From Sandaracinaceae bacterium (GTDB lineage Bacteria > Myxococcota_A > Polyangia > Polyangiales > Sandaracinaceae), in NCBI GenBank assembly GCA_004213565.1, contig SHBB01000019.1:1-33168 (forward strand): a DNA stretch of 33,168 nucleotides, in the 5' to 3' direction. Positions 1-9,034 of the stretch are shown here, in pieces. How positions within the stretch are numbered: the stretch's first letter is position 1; each line of letters starts with the position of its first letter. The position numbers were made by a program, and so were the translations under genes. The notes under the pieces were generated by a model that saw only the letters and a list, made by a program, of their open reading frames with translations, did not search any database and was not told the origin of the DNA.

Positions 1-78
1 TCTGGCGGCGGCGCAGCGGGCGGCGGCTCGGGCGGCGGCTCTGGCGGCGGCGCAGCGGGCGGCGGCTCGGGCGGCGGC
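1..78 (+). repeat. Tandem 39-bp coding repeat, two perfect copies
   Basis: Positions 1-39 and 40-78 are identical, and a partial third copy follows (79-93, diverging at one base). Each unit encodes 13 residues of Gly/Ser/Ala. Because the array touches the window edge, more copies may lie upstream. Such perfect repeats can change copy number by slippage and are easily collapsed in short-read assembly. Confidence 0.9.
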
Positions 79-129
79 GCAGCGGGCGGTGGCGCCGAAG
101 AAGAGGCCCCGCCGGACAACCCGTTCTGA
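1..129 (+). CDS. C-terminal end of a Gly/Ser/Ala-rich repeat protein (partial)
   Basis: The open frame enters from the left edge and ends at a TGA at 127-129, giving 42 visible residues. Residues 1-31 are only Gly, Ser and Ala in a 13-residue repeat (SGGGAAGGGSGGG), followed by an acidic, proline-containing tail ending in PPDNPF. The repeat looks like a flexible linker or low-complexity tail, and the function of the protein cannot be told from this piece. A strong terminator follows 26 bases after the stop, which supports this as the real 3' end of a plus-strand transcription unit. The frame is chosen because it is the only one that gives a clean repeat ending just before the terminator. Confidence 0.7.
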   Translation, partial: SGGGAAGGGSGGGSGGGAAGGGSGGGAAGGGAEEEAPPDNPF

Positions 130-155
130 ACGACGGTCGAGCGGATGAGAGTCGA

Positions 156-185
156 GGGCGGAGCGCCGAGGTGCTCCGCCCTTTT
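156..185 (+). terminator. Rho-independent terminator of the Gly-rich repeat gene
   Basis: A perfect 9-bp stem (GGGCGGAGC at 156-164 paired with GCTCCGCCC at 173-181) encloses an 8-base loop and is followed directly by TTTT. It serves the plus-strand gene ending at 129. The convergent rhomboid gene ending at 235 has no matching T-tract on its own strand. Confidence 0.85.
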
Positions 186-234
186 CTCGTCAGAGCTCCT
201 TCTCTGCGCTCGTCGTCTTCGACATGGCGCCCGC

Positions 235-921
235 TCAGCGGGTCGCCAGCTCGGCCGGCGGCTCCACGTCGGGCGGCTTCAGCCAGCGTCCGACGACGAG
301 CCCCACCACGAAGCCGCCGATGTGCGCGAAGAACGCGACGCCCCCCGCCGTCTCGGGGAGGCCGAGCGCGGTGAAGCCCTGCAGCGTCTGGAGGCCGAAC
401 CAGACGAACAGGAACACCCACGCCGGCGACTCGAAGAGCACGAACACGATCGGGAAGATGAACGTGACGACGGGCGCGCGCGGGTGGAGCATCATGTACG
501 CGCCGAGCACGCCGGCGATCGCCCCGGAGGCGCCCACCATCGGGATCTGGCTGTCGGGGCCGATCGCCACCTGGGCCGCCACCGCGCCGAGCCCGGCCAG
601 GAGGTAGAGCGCGAGGTAGCGCACCTTGCCCAGCTCGTCTTCGATGTTGTCGCCGAACACGTGCAGGAACCACATGTTGCCGATCAGGTGCGTCCAGCCT
701 CCGTGCAGGAACATGCTCGTGAGCGGCGTCAGCCAGCTCCCCAGGGACGGCTCGCGGACGAGGTAGTACGGGATGACGCCCTTGCGGAGCAGGAGGGCCG
801 CGCTCGCCAGATCGTCCAGGCTCAGCTGGTAGAGCCACACCGCCACGTTCAAGGCGATGAGGGACCACGTCACCAAGGGGAAGGTGCGCGTGGGGTTGAT
901 GTCCCGGACGGGGATCAGCAC
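235..921 (-). CDS. Rhomboid family intramembrane serine protease
   Basis: Predicted inner-membrane protease of about 228 residues with six or so hydrophobic segments. The rhomboid signature is complete: HGGWTHLIGNMWFL (about 73-86; H78 and N82 in the oxyanion region), the catalytic serine in GASGAIAG (S132), and the partner histidine in the last helix (H200, AHIGGF). The N-terminus LIPVRDINPTRTFP is the usual start of the short bacterial/plant-type rhomboid clade, so I prefer the GTG at 921. An in-frame ATG at 969 would add 16 unlike residues. It is divergent from the helicase gene with a 77-base gap. Substrates are unknown. A short hydrophilic tail follows the last segment. Confidence 0.9.
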   Translation of the reverse strand: MLIPVRDINPTRTFPLVTWSLIALNVAVWLYQLSLDDLASAALLLRKGVIPYYLVREPSLGSWLTPLTSMFLHGGWTHLIGNMWFLHVFGDNIEDELGKVRYLALYLLAGLGAVAAQVAIGPDSQIPMVGASGAIAGVLGAYMMLHPRAPVVTFIFPIVFVLFESPAWVFLFVWFGLQTLQGFTALGLPETAGGVAFFAHIGGFVVGLVVGRWLKPPDVEPPAELATR

Positions 922-998
922 GGGCTCAAGCTGCGGCGCGCGCCCACCCTCGTCAAACCCGCGACACATCGGGGTGATCGCCGTGCTACGTCCCTCGC

Positions 999-2936
999 GT
1001 GCGATCGTCGGAGTTGCTCGGGGCGACGGGGCCGCTCGCGTCGGCGCTGAAAGGCTACGAGCTGCGCGAGCCGCAGCTGCGCATGGCCGAGATGGTCGAG
1101 ACGGCGCTCGAGCGCGAGGGTGTCGCGTTGATCGAGGCGGGCACGGGCACGGGCAAGACGCTCGCGTATCTGGTCCCGGCGATCCGGTCGGGGCGCAAAG
1201 TGATCGTGTCGACCGGCACGCGCGCCCTCCAGGACCAGATCATGGAGCGCGACCTGCCCGCGCTCGCGAAGCACCTCGGGCTCCCCGTCCGCGCGGCCTG
1301 CATGAAGGGGCTGTCGAACTACCTCTGTCGTCGCCGCTTCGGAGAGCTGTCCGACGGCCCCGAGTCCGAGCTCCCCAGCATGGCGCGCCGCCTGCCGATG
1401 CTCGAGGCGTGGACGCAGCGGAGCCGGCTCGGCGACCGGGCCGAGCTGAGCGACCTCCCCGAGGACGACCCCATCTGGGCTGCGGTCCAGAGCGGCTCGG
1501 ACACGCGCATCGGGCCGCGCTGCAAGCACTACGACGACTGCTTCGTGACCGCGATGCGGCGCGAGGCGGAGCAGGCGCAGCTGATCGTCGTCAACCACCA
1601 CCTGTTCTTCGCGGACCTCGCCATGCGCGGGCCGGCGGACGGGCCGAAGGGCGGCGCGGTGCTGCCCGACTACGACGCGGTGATCTTCGACGAGGCGCAC
1701 CAGATCGAAGACGTCGCGACCCTGTTCTTCGGCGTGCAGGTCTCCGAGACGATGATCGAGCGGCTCCTGAAGGACGCCGAGCGCGCGTTCTCCGCCACCG
1801 GGCTCCTCGACGAGCGCACCGACCGCGTGCTCCGCACCGTGCTCGGCCGCGCGGAGGCGTTCTTCGCCGAAGTCCCCGCGGGCGGTGGCGAGGGGCGCGT
1901 CGAGCTCCCCGAGGGCATCTTCGAGGGCGCGCGCTCGAGGGCCTATCACGCGTTCGACGCCGCCCTGGAGGCGATGACGCTCACGTGCCGTCGTCACGAC
2001 GAGGACGGCGAGTCCTTCGCGCAGCTCGCCCGTCGCGCGCGTCGGCTCCGGGACGAGCTCGCGCAGGTCGCCGAGGGCGGGGGCGAGGCGGGGCGCCAGA
2101 TCACCTGGTCGGATCGTCGCGCGGATCGGAGGGTGGTCGGCGCGAGCCCGGTGGACGTCAGCGCGATCTTCCGCGACGAGGTCATCCATCGCGTCCCGAG
2201 CGTCGTGTTGACGAGCGCGACGCTCGCCGTCTCGGGCAGCTTCAACTTCGTCAAGCGGCGCCTGGGGATCGACTTCGAGGTGGACGAGGAGATCCTCGAG
2301 TCGCCCTTCGACTACGCGTCGCAGGCCGCGCTCTATCTCCCCGCGGTCCCGGACCCGCGCGCTCCCGGCTACACCGACGCGGCGGTCGACGAGGTCAGCC
2401 GGCTGGTGGCGCTCACGGGCGGCGGCGCCTTCGTCCTCTGCACGTCGATCCGGATGATGGAGCGGCTCGCCGCCCGCTGCCGACCCCGCCTCCGCGGCCG
2501 GCCGATCTACGTCCAGGGCGACGCGCCCAAGGGCGCGCTCCTCGACCGCTTCCGAGGCGATGGCGACGCGGTGCTCTTCGCGACGGCCAGCTTCTGGCAG
2601 GGCGTCGACGTGCCCGGCGAGGCGCTGCGGCTCGTCATCATGGACAAGCTCCCGTTCGACGTTCCGACCGATCCCCTCGTCGAGGCGCGCTGCCGACGCG
2701 TGGAGGAGGAGGGGGAGTCGGCGTTCGTGCGCTACCTGGTCCCGTCCGCCGCGCTCACCCTGAAGCAGGGGTTCGGGCGCCTCGTGCGGAGTCGGCGCGA
2801 CCGGGGCGTCGTCGCCGTCCTCGATGGGCGCCTTCGCACGAAGGGCTACGGGAAGATCTTCCTGCGCAGCCTCCCGCCCGCACGGCGCTGCGATGTCTTC
2901 GAGGAGGTCGAGGCCTTCTGGCGCGCGCTGGCGTGA
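999..2936 (+). CDS. ATP-dependent DNA helicase, DinG/YoaA (XPD-like superfamily 2)
   Basis: 645 residues from a GTG. Walker A GTGTGKT at 48-54, the 'STGTRALQDQI' motif Ia, the DEAH box at 231-234, the 'TSATL' motif III region and the QGFGRLVR motif VI near the C-terminus are all present, as in DinG/YoaA 5'-3' helicases that resolve R-loops, D-loops and other structures during repair. The iron-sulfur insert is recognisable, but only three of its four cysteines are there: C110 (NYLC), C175 and C181. The position six residues before C181's partner, at the first Cys of the usual CLGxxC, is Arg170 (RIGPRC), with spacing exactly as in E. coli DinG. Loss of the [4Fe-4S] cluster or a changed cluster is therefore possible. 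It has no exonuclease domain. The assignment to the family is secure; DinG versus YoaA is not decided. Confidence 0.93.
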   Translation: MRSSELLGATGPLASALKGYELREPQLRMAEMVETALEREGVALIEAGTGTGKTLAYLVPAIRSGRKVIVSTGTRALQDQIMERDLPALAKHLGLPVRAACMKGLSNYLCRRRFGELSDGPESELPSMARRLPMLEAWTQRSRLGDRAELSDLPEDDPIWAAVQSGSDTRIGPRCKHYDDCFVTAMRREAEQAQLIVVNHHLFFADLAMRGPADGPKGGAVLPDYDAVIFDEAHQIEDVATLFFGVQVSETMIERLLKDAERAFSATGLLDERTDRVLRTVLGRAEAFFAEVPAGGGEGRVELPEGIFEGARSRAYHAFDAALEAMTLTCRRHDEDGESFAQLARRARRLRDELAQVAEGGGEAGRQITWSDRRADRRVVGASPVDVSAIFRDEVIHRVPSVVLTSATLAVSGSFNFVKRRLGIDFEVDEEILESPFDYASQAALYLPAVPDPRAPGYTDAAVDEVSRLVALTGGGAFVLCTSIRMMERLAARCRPRLRGRPIYVQGDAPKGALLDRFRGDGDAVLFATASFWQGVDVPGEALRLVIMDKLPFDVPTDPLVEARCRRVEEEGESAFVRYLVPSAALTLKQGFGRLVRSRRDRGVVAVLDGRLRTKGYGKIFLRSLPPARRCDVFEEVEAFWRALA

Positions 2937-2961
2937 TGGCTCAGCGTCTAGGTTCTGCCAA

Positions 2962-3873
2962 TCACTGCTGTTCCGGGTGACTCGGCATGGCCTCTCGGGC
3001 GAGGAAGACCATGTCCCGGCCGACCGGGACGCCGTCGTTCGGCATCAGGACGTAGCAGGCCTCACGCACTCGCAGCTCCGCGATGCGATCGGCCGCGATG
3101 ACCTCGCCCGCCTCGATCCGCTCCAAGCCGTTCAGCGGCCGGGTGAAGCGAAAGCCCTCGCTCGGGCGGCTGATGATCTCGACCACCTCGAGGAACTTCG
3201 GCTCACCGGCGGGCGCCTCGCCGTCGAGGCTGTCGCAGGCGCGCAGGAACGCCAGCGCGCAGCCCCAGGCGGACTCGACCGTCTCGGGATCGTCGTGCTG
3301 GCCGCACTCCACGCTCACGGCGGGGCGCCCGACCCGCTGCATGATGCCGATGGTCACCTTGTCCATCAGCAGCCCGGGCCCGCCCCAGCCGTGCGTGACG
3401 AAGCCGAACCCGAGGCGCCGCGCCAGCTCCGCCGCGGCCGGGAGGTCGTTGATGATCGCGAAGGGGGGCGTGGGCGACGTGGCCGAGTGCAGGTCGAGCA
3501 GCGCGTCGAGATCGGAGAGCACGGGCTCGAGCACGTGGGCCCGCTCGTGCTCTGGTGACCACCGCTCACGGGGGAGCTCGTCCACGAAGGTCAGATCGAA
3601 CAGGCGGTTGAGATCGGCGCCACCCCGGGTGAACCGGCGCCCCTCTTCCACCGCGGCCGGGTTGCCCTGGATGAGGACCCACGTGCCCGCGATCGGCGCG
3701 AGCTCCCCGTCGGTCACCGCCTTCTCGAGGCGATGGATCGCCTCGATCCCACAGCGCTCGTTGCCGTGGACGCCGCCGAGGATGCCGACGTGAGGGCGGG
3801 GGAAAGAAGGATCGTGGGAGATTCGGGTGACGCCGTGAAGCGCGGGATCGCGAACGAGTGTGGCCTGCGGCAT
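2962..3873 (-). CDS. Aspartoacylase / succinylglutamate desuccinylase-like Zn hydrolase
   Basis: About 303 residues of the M14-like AstE/aspartoacylase family, which hydrolyses N-acyl amino acids. The zinc site is GGVHGNE (H36, E39) and LDLHS (H129), with the family's DLNR motif at 87-90 and a likely catalytic Glu in SVECGQHDD (E189). I prefer the ATG at 3873 (MPQATLVRD), because the extra 45 residues reached from the ATG at 4008 are low-complexity and would run into the promoter of the divergent kinase gene. A GGAG lies 12 bases upstream of this start. The gene is convergent with the helicase gene, with 25 bases between the stops. An AstE role in arginine catabolism is possible, but no other ast genes are nearby, so the substrate is open. 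Confidence 0.85.
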   Translation of the reverse strand: MPQATLVRDPALHGVTRISHDPSFPRPHVGILGGVHGNERCGIEAIHRLEKAVTDGELAPIAGTWVLIQGNPAAVEEGRRFTRGGADLNRLFDLTFVDELPRERWSPEHERAHVLEPVLSDLDALLDLHSATSPTPPFAIINDLPAAAELARRLGFGFVTHGWGGPGLLMDKVTIGIMQRVGRPAVSVECGQHDDPETVESAWGCALAFLRACDSLDGEAPAGEPKFLEVVEIISRPSEGFRFTRPLNGLERIEAGEVIAADRIAELRVREACYVLMPNDGVPVGRDMVFLAREAMPSHPEQQ

Positions 3874-4022
3874 GCGGGGGTACGGCTCCGTGTGAGGCGG
3901 GGGGCGCTCATGCTCTAGCAGACAGAGGCGCGTGATGCGCCCGTGGATCGTCGTCGACACGACTGGTCGCGCGTGAGATCCTTCTCTGTCCGGGGTAGGA
4001 TGGCCCACCCCGAGGCGGTTTC

Positions 4023-7000
4023 ATGGGGAGAGCAGACGACTGGCGCGGCACCTCCGACACGGAGGTGTCCATTGGCGAGTTTCCGAGCACGGATCGCTTC
4101 GAGATCCGGCGCCGGCTCGGCTCGGGCAGCTACGGCGTGGTCTTCGAGGGCTACGACCGCGAGCGCCAGAGCCCCATCGCGCTCAAGTGGCTGAGCTACG
4201 TCGAGCCGGAGACGATTCACCGCTTCAAGCACGAGTTCCGGAGCCTGGCCGAGATCAGTCACGACAACCTCGTGCAGCTCTTCGATCTCGAGAGCGACGG
4301 AGACCGCTGGTTCTTCACGATGGAGCTCGTGCGGGGCGTGCCGCTGCCCGAGTTCTTCCGGCCGGACGCGATGCCCCCCGGGGCGGACACCATGCGGCGC
4401 CTGGCCGTGAGCGACGTCATGCCGCGGCTCCGGGGGCGCGGGTCGAGCAGCGCTCCGCCTCCGAACACGACCGTGCCGCCCCTCGACGTCGATCCGGACG
4501 AGCTGCGGGCGGTGTTTCGCGACCTCGCGCGGGGCGTGGCCGCCCTGCACGACGCAGGCAAGCTCCACCGCGACCTGAAGTGTCAGAACTGTCTCGTGAC
4601 GCCGGATGGGCGCGTCGTGCTGCTCGACTTCGGGCTGGTGCGAGACCTCGAGCAGGTCCGCCGCGCCGAGCCGGACGACATCGCCGGCACGCCCCTCTAC
4701 ATGGCGCCGGAGCAGTGCGCGGGCGCGCCCACGGAGCGCTCGGCGGACTGGTACGCGTTCGGCGTGATGCTCTTCCGCGCCCTCACGGACTCGTTCCCGT
4801 TCGACGGCCGGATGTACGAGGTCATGGCGGCCAAGCAGCAGCGGGCGGCGCCGCGGCCCTCGGAGCGCGCGCTCGGCATCCCCGAGGACCTGGAGTCGCT
4901 CTGCGTCTCCCTGCTCGCCCGCGATCCTCGGGCGCGCCCCGACGCGGACGCGATCCTGTCTCGCCTGGGCGCGGCGCCCAGTCGGTCGCGCGTGTCTTTC
5001 CCCGGGCGGACGGCGGAGGTCTTCGTCGGGCGCCGCCGCGAGCTGCGCGCGCTCGAGGCGGCGCGCCGGGTGGTGAAGCTGGGCGAGCCCCGTGTGGTCT
5101 TCGTGCAGGGCGCGAGCGGCATCGGCAAGAGCTCGCTGGTGCGTCACTTCCTCGATCGGCTCCGGACCTCCGATCCCGACGCGCTCGTGCTCGAAGGCCG
5201 CTGCTTCGAGCGGGAGACGCTCCCCTACAAGGCGCTCGACAGCGTCGTCGACGCGCTCGTCGGTCACCTCCTCACCGTCCCGGAGGAGGAGTGCGAGGCG
5301 ATGATGCCGGCGGACATCGGGAACCTCGTGCGCGTCTTCCCCGCGCTCGGGCGCGTACCCTGCGTGCGCGACGGGCGCCCGCCGCTCTCCGACGTCCCCG
5401 ACCCTCAGGAGCAGCGCCGACGCGCGGTCGTGACCTTCCGGGAGCTCCTCGCGCGCGTGTCGAGCCGTCGCGAGGTCATCGTCTTCATCGACGACCTGCA
5501 GTGGGGCGATCGCGACAGCGCCCACCTCCTCGCGCCTTCCATGGGCACCCAGGAGGCGCCGCCGATCCTCTGGATCGGTGCGTGCCGGAGCGACGAAGCG
5601 GCGGCCAGCCCGTTCCTGTCCGCGATCGAGACCGACGGTGACGCGGTCAGCGTCGTGAACGTGCCCGAGCTGGACGACGAGGAGGCGCGCACCCTGCTGG
5701 AGCTCCGCCTGAGCGGGACCGCGCGCGACGAGGAGCTCCTCGACGAGCTCGCGGGCGAGGCGGCGGGCAGCCCGTTGCTCATCGATCTGCTGGTGCGCCA
5801 CGCGCGGGAGCACTCGCCGTCCGGCGTGGATCTGGGCGGCGCGCTCGAGGCGCAGATGCGTGATCTCGACGCGAACGCGCGAGAGCTCCTCCGCGTCCTG
5901 GCCGTGCGGGGAAAGCCCATCCTCGCGCGGACGGCGGCGGAGGTGGTCGGCGTCGAAGCCCTGGACGTCAAGGCATTGACCGGTCTTCGGAACGCGCGGC
6001 TCCTGCGCGCCCGCAGCGCGGAGGACGGGGAGGAGCTCGAGCTCTACCACGACCGGATCCGGGAGACGGTCGCGCGCGCCATGGACGAGGCCACCGAACG
6101 GGCGGTCCACGGTCGGCTCGCGCGCGCGCTGCGCAGCCACCCGAGCGTCGAGCCGGAGAGCCTCGCCTTCCACTACCGCGGCGCGGGCGAGCTGGGGGAG
6201 GCGTTCCACTACACCCTCGAGGGCGCGCGTCGGGCCGAGAGCGCGCTCGCGTTCGAGCGAGCGGCCGAGCTGTACCGCGTCGCCCTCTCGCTGAGACCCC
6301 AGGTCGAGCAACCTCGCGAGAGCGAGGTGGAGCTGCAGGTGGCGCTCGGGGACGCGCTCCGCAACGCGGGTCGCGGTGCGCAGGCCGCCGCGGCGTACGT
6401 GGCGGCCGCCGCGCTCTCTCCTCGGCGCAAGGCTCTGGAGCTGCGTCGCCGCGCCGCCGAGCAGTATCTCTTCAGCGGCCACCTCGACGAAGGGCGCGCC
6501 GTCCTCCGCACGGTGCTGGAGGCGGTCGGGTTGAGCTTCCCCAACAGCCCGGTGCGCGCGTTCGCCGAGTTCCTCGCCCGCCGCGCGCAGGTGAAGCTGC
6601 GAGGCCTCCAGTTCCGCGAGCGAGATGCGTCTCGGATCCCCGAAGAGGAGCTGCTCCGGATCGACGTCTGCTGGTCGGTCTCGATCGGGCTGGCGATGAT
6701 CGACCCGGTCCGCGGCGGCGTGTTCCAGGCGCGGCACCTGCTGATGGCGCTCGACGCGGGCGACCTCGGCCGAGTGGCGCGCGCGGTCGCGGTGGAGGTG
6801 CCGTTCGCGGCCACCGCCGGAGCCTCGGCGCACGCCCGCACGGTGGAGCTCCAGCAGACCGGTCGGGCGCTCGCCGAGCGCGCTGGCAGCCCGTACAACC
6901 TGGGCTTGCTCGCCTCGTCCAGCGGCGGCGCCGCGTGGCTGGAAGGTCGCTGGCGCGAGGCCCTCGGGCGCGAGCAGGAAGCCTTGCAGATCCTCCGGGA

Positions 7001-7799
7001 GCGTTGCACGGGCGTCGCGTGGGAGATCGCCAGCTCCACCATCGTCTACCTCGACGTGCTCTGGCGCATGGGCCGCTGGGAGGAGCTGTTCGATCAGTAC
7101 CCTGCGATCCTCGCTGACGCGGCGTCGCGCGGTGATCTCCTCCTCGAGATCTATCTCCGCGTGAAGTTCCGCTCGTTGTCGGAGCTCGCGCGTGGGCGGC
7201 CCGACGAGGCGGTGCGCGAGGCGCGCGACGCGCTCGCGCGCTGGTCACAGCCGAGCTTCCAGCTGATTCATCTCTGGGAGCTCTTCCTCCGGGTGGAAGC
7301 GCAGATGGTCGCGGGGCGCCCCGAGGCGGCGCTCGAGCGCCTGGAGTCCGGCTGGGGGCCGCTCTGGCGCTCTCAGCTCCTGCAACTGCAGATGTACGAC
7401 ATCACGATGCGCGAGCTCTCCGCACGCGTCCATCTCGCGTGCGCCGTAGAGGCGGGGCCGGCGCGCCGGAAGAAGCTGCTGGCCAAGGCGATGAAGGACG
7501 TCCGCCGCCTCGAGAAGACGGGCGCCCCGTGGGCGGCCGGCATGGCCGCGCTGGCCCGCGCGAGCGCGGCGACGATCACGCGGGACGATCGGGAGGCGCG
7601 GCGCTGGATCGACCGCGCGGTGAGCGGCTTCGCCGGCGCGGACATGGGCCTCCACGCCGAGGTGGCGCGGGCTCGCCGCGCGCAGCTCGACGGCCACGTG
7701 GCGGGCTTGGCGGCGAGCCGGGACGCGGTCGAGCGCGCCGGTGTCGTGGAGCCTGCCCGCTTCCTGGACCTCTGGGCGCCGGGAAGATGGGATCGCTGA
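4023..7799 (+). CDS. Ser/Thr protein kinase fused to AAA ATPase and TPR region
   Basis: 1258 residues. The N-terminal Hanks-type kinase (about 25-320) has the glycine loop GSGSYGVV (33-40), the ATP lysine K55, the catalytic loop HRDLKCQN (D184), DFG (D202) and an APE-like 'MAPEQ'. It is followed by a STAND-like AAA_16 module (about 335-700) with Walker A GASGIGKS (from 363) and Walker B FIDDLQWGD (around 490). The remaining ~550 residues are helical repeats of TPR type. All catalytic residues look intact, so it should be an active kinase controlled by its NTPase/TPR sensor half. This architecture is common in myxobacteria. No transmembrane segment is evident, so it is probably cytoplasmic. 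A GAGGCGG sits about 7 bases before the ATG. Its last 13 bases overlap the start of the next gene, so the two are probably co-translated. Confidence 0.92.
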   Translation: MGRADDWRGTSDTEVSIGEFPSTDRFEIRRRLGSGSYGVVFEGYDRERQSPIALKWLSYVEPETIHRFKHEFRSLAEISHDNLVQLFDLESDGDRWFFTMELVRGVPLPEFFRPDAMPPGADTMRRLAVSDVMPRLRGRGSSSAPPPNTTVPPLDVDPDELRAVFRDLARGVAALHDAGKLHRDLKCQNCLVTPDGRVVLLDFGLVRDLEQVRRAEPDDIAGTPLYMAPEQCAGAPTERSADWYAFGVMLFRALTDSFPFDGRMYEVMAAKQQRAAPRPSERALGIPEDLESLCVSLLARDPRARPDADAILSRLGAAPSRSRVSFPGRTAEVFVGRRRELRALEAARRVVKLGEPRVVFVQGASGIGKSSLVRHFLDRLRTSDPDALVLEGRCFERETLPYKALDSVVDALVGHLLTVPEEECEAMMPADIGNLVRVFPALGRVPCVRDGRPPLSDVPDPQEQRRRAVVTFRELLARVSSRREVIVFIDDLQWGDRDSAHLLAPSMGTQEAPPILWIGACRSDEAAASPFLSAIETDGDAVSVVNVPELDDEEARTLLELRLSGTARDEELLDELAGEAAGSPLLIDLLVRHAREHSPSGVDLGGALEAQMRDLDANARELLRVLAVRGKPILARTAAEVVGVEALDVKALTGLRNARLLRARSAEDGEELELYHDRIRETVARAMDEATERAVHGRLARALRSHPSVEPESLAFHYRGAGELGEAFHYTLEGARRAESALAFERAAELYRVALSLRPQVEQPRESEVELQVALGDALRNAGRGAQAAAAYVAAAALSPRRKALELRRRAAEQYLFSGHLDEGRAVLRTVLEAVGLSFPNSPVRAFAEFLARRAQVKLRGLQFRERDASRIPEEELLRIDVCWSVSIGLAMIDPVRGGVFQARHLLMALDAGDLGRVARAVAVEVPFAATAGASAHARTVELQQTGRALAERAGSPYNLGLLASSSGGAAWLEGRWREALGREQEALQILRERCTGVAWEIASSTIVYLDVLWRMGRWEELFDQYPAILADAASRGDLLLEIYLRVKFRSLSELARGRPDEAVREARDALARWSQPSFQLIHLWELFLRVEAQMVAGRPEAALERLESGWGPLWRSQLLQLQMYDITMRELSARVHLACAVEAGPARRKKLLAKAMKDVRRLEKTGAPWAAGMAALARASAATITRDDREARRWIDRAVSGFAGADMGLHAEVARARRAQLDGHVAGLAASRDAVERAGVVEPARFLDLWAPGRWDR

Positions 7800-9025
7800 A
7801 GGGAGCGCTGGCGGGGCTCAGCCTCCTCCTGATCGCGTGCTCCGAGGATCCGCGCCCCACGCCCGCCGAGGCCGTCGACCCGCCCGAGGCGCCGTCCGCC
7901 GTCGACCCGCCGCCCGAGATCGAGGCTCCCGCTCCGGAGCCCTCGGCCCCCGAGCCTGCGCCCGCTCCCGTCGTCCCGAGCGAGATCGGCGCTGCTCCGC
8001 CCGCGCCGGAGGCCGGCTGCGCGTTCGGGACGCCCAGCGCGATCGCGGCGGGGCAGTGGGGAGACGTGGCCAGGGCGGACGACGGCTTCGTCGCGGCGAC
8101 GTCGAGCTCCGAGGGGACGCGAGAGACCCTGTCCGTCTGGAGGCTCGAGGCGGGCGCGGAGCCGACGAGGCTCTCCACCCACGCCCTGACGCACCCGGTG
8201 CCGTCCGATCGGCGGCGCGCGGGGCCCGCGCTCTCGGCCGAGCACGTCGCGTGGGTCGACGGCGAGCGCTCGCTCTTCGTCGCGCCCCTCTCGCGAGACG
8301 CGAGGCCGACGCGCATCGGCGGGCCCGCGTCGCTCCGATTCAGCCCCGCGCTCGTCCTCGACGGCGACGTGCGCGCGGTGGCCTGGACCGATGACTCCGG
8401 CACCCCGATGCGCGTCCGCGGACGCCTCCTTCGCCCGAGCGGCGAGCCGACCGGAGAGGCCGCGGACCTGACGCCCGAAGGAGGCGGCGGCGCGGCTCCG
8501 TCGGCCCTCGGCGCCTCCATCGTGTTCCTCGATCCGCGGGCCGCCATGAGCGTCGCGCACCGGGCGGAGGTCGGGACGGACGGATTCGCCCCCACCACGG
8601 TCGCGCGTCCGGTGGGCCTCGTCACCGCGCCTCCCGTCATCGCCGCGCTCGGTGACGAGGCGTCGCCGTGGCTGGCGTTCACCCTCGTCGGCGCCGCCGC
8701 GACCACCGCCGTCGGGCTGGTGGAGCTGGGCAGCGCCGCGCCGGCCCGACCCATCGTGCCGGGCACGGGCTACGGCACCCTCCACGTGGACGGCGATGGT
8801 CGCGTCGTCGCGGCCGACGCCCCGCGGGACCGCCCTCCCGACGCGCCGCGCGAGATTCACGTGCACGTCGTCGGAGACGACGGAGCGCTCGGTGAGGCGG
8901 CTGTGATCACCGGCCCGGGCGGGAGCGGGCGGCGCGGCAGGGTGGCCGTCGGGCGAGACGGAGTCGCGGTCCTGTTCATCGAGGCCGGTCGCGCCTACGT
9001 GTCCTTCGGACGCTGCCAACGCTGA
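7787..9025 (+). CDS. Lipoprotein of unknown function, beta-rich
   Basis: 412 residues starting inside the end of the kinase gene (13-base overlap). The N-terminus is a lipoprotein signal peptide (MGSLKGALAGLSLLLIAC) with lipobox LIAC, followed by a long Pro/Ala/Glu-rich spacer (about 20-80) that would hold the globular part away from the membrane. The remaining ~330 residues have repeated short strands of the kind 'VAWVDGERSLFVAPL' and 'AVAWTDDSGTPM', suggesting a beta-propeller-like fold. No catalytic motif was recognised. The gene is followed after 9 bases by the flavoprotein gene, so kinase, lipoprotein and flavoprotein look like one operon. The start is fixed by the signal peptide. Confidence 0.8.
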   Translation: MGSLKGALAGLSLLLIACSEDPRPTPAEAVDPPEAPSAVDPPPEIEAPAPEPSAPEPAPAPVVPSEIGAAPPAPEAGCAFGTPSAIAAGQWGDVARADDGFVAATSSSEGTRETLSVWRLEAGAEPTRLSTHALTHPVPSDRRRAGPALSAEHVAWVDGERSLFVAPLSRDARPTRIGGPASLRFSPALVLDGDVRAVAWTDDSGTPMRVRGRLLRPSGEPTGEAADLTPEGGGGAAPSALGASIVFLDPRAAMSVAHRAEVGTDGFAPTTVARPVGLVTAPPVIAALGDEASPWLAFTLVGAAATTAVGLVELGSAAPARPIVPGTGYGTLHVDGDGRVVAADAPRDRPPDAPREIHVHVVGDDGALGEAAVITGPGGSGRRGRVAVGRDGVAVLFIEAGRAYVSFGRCQR

Positions 9026-9034
9026 AGGGAGACC

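Noticed and set aside
1-93. CRISPR-like repeat array
   Set aside because: The copies are contiguous without spacers and in frame with a Gly-rich protein.
857-2980. Alternative plus-strand frame overlapping the helicase
   Set aside because: It is Arg-rich with no motif and out of frame with the clear Walker A, DEAH and motif VI of the helicase.
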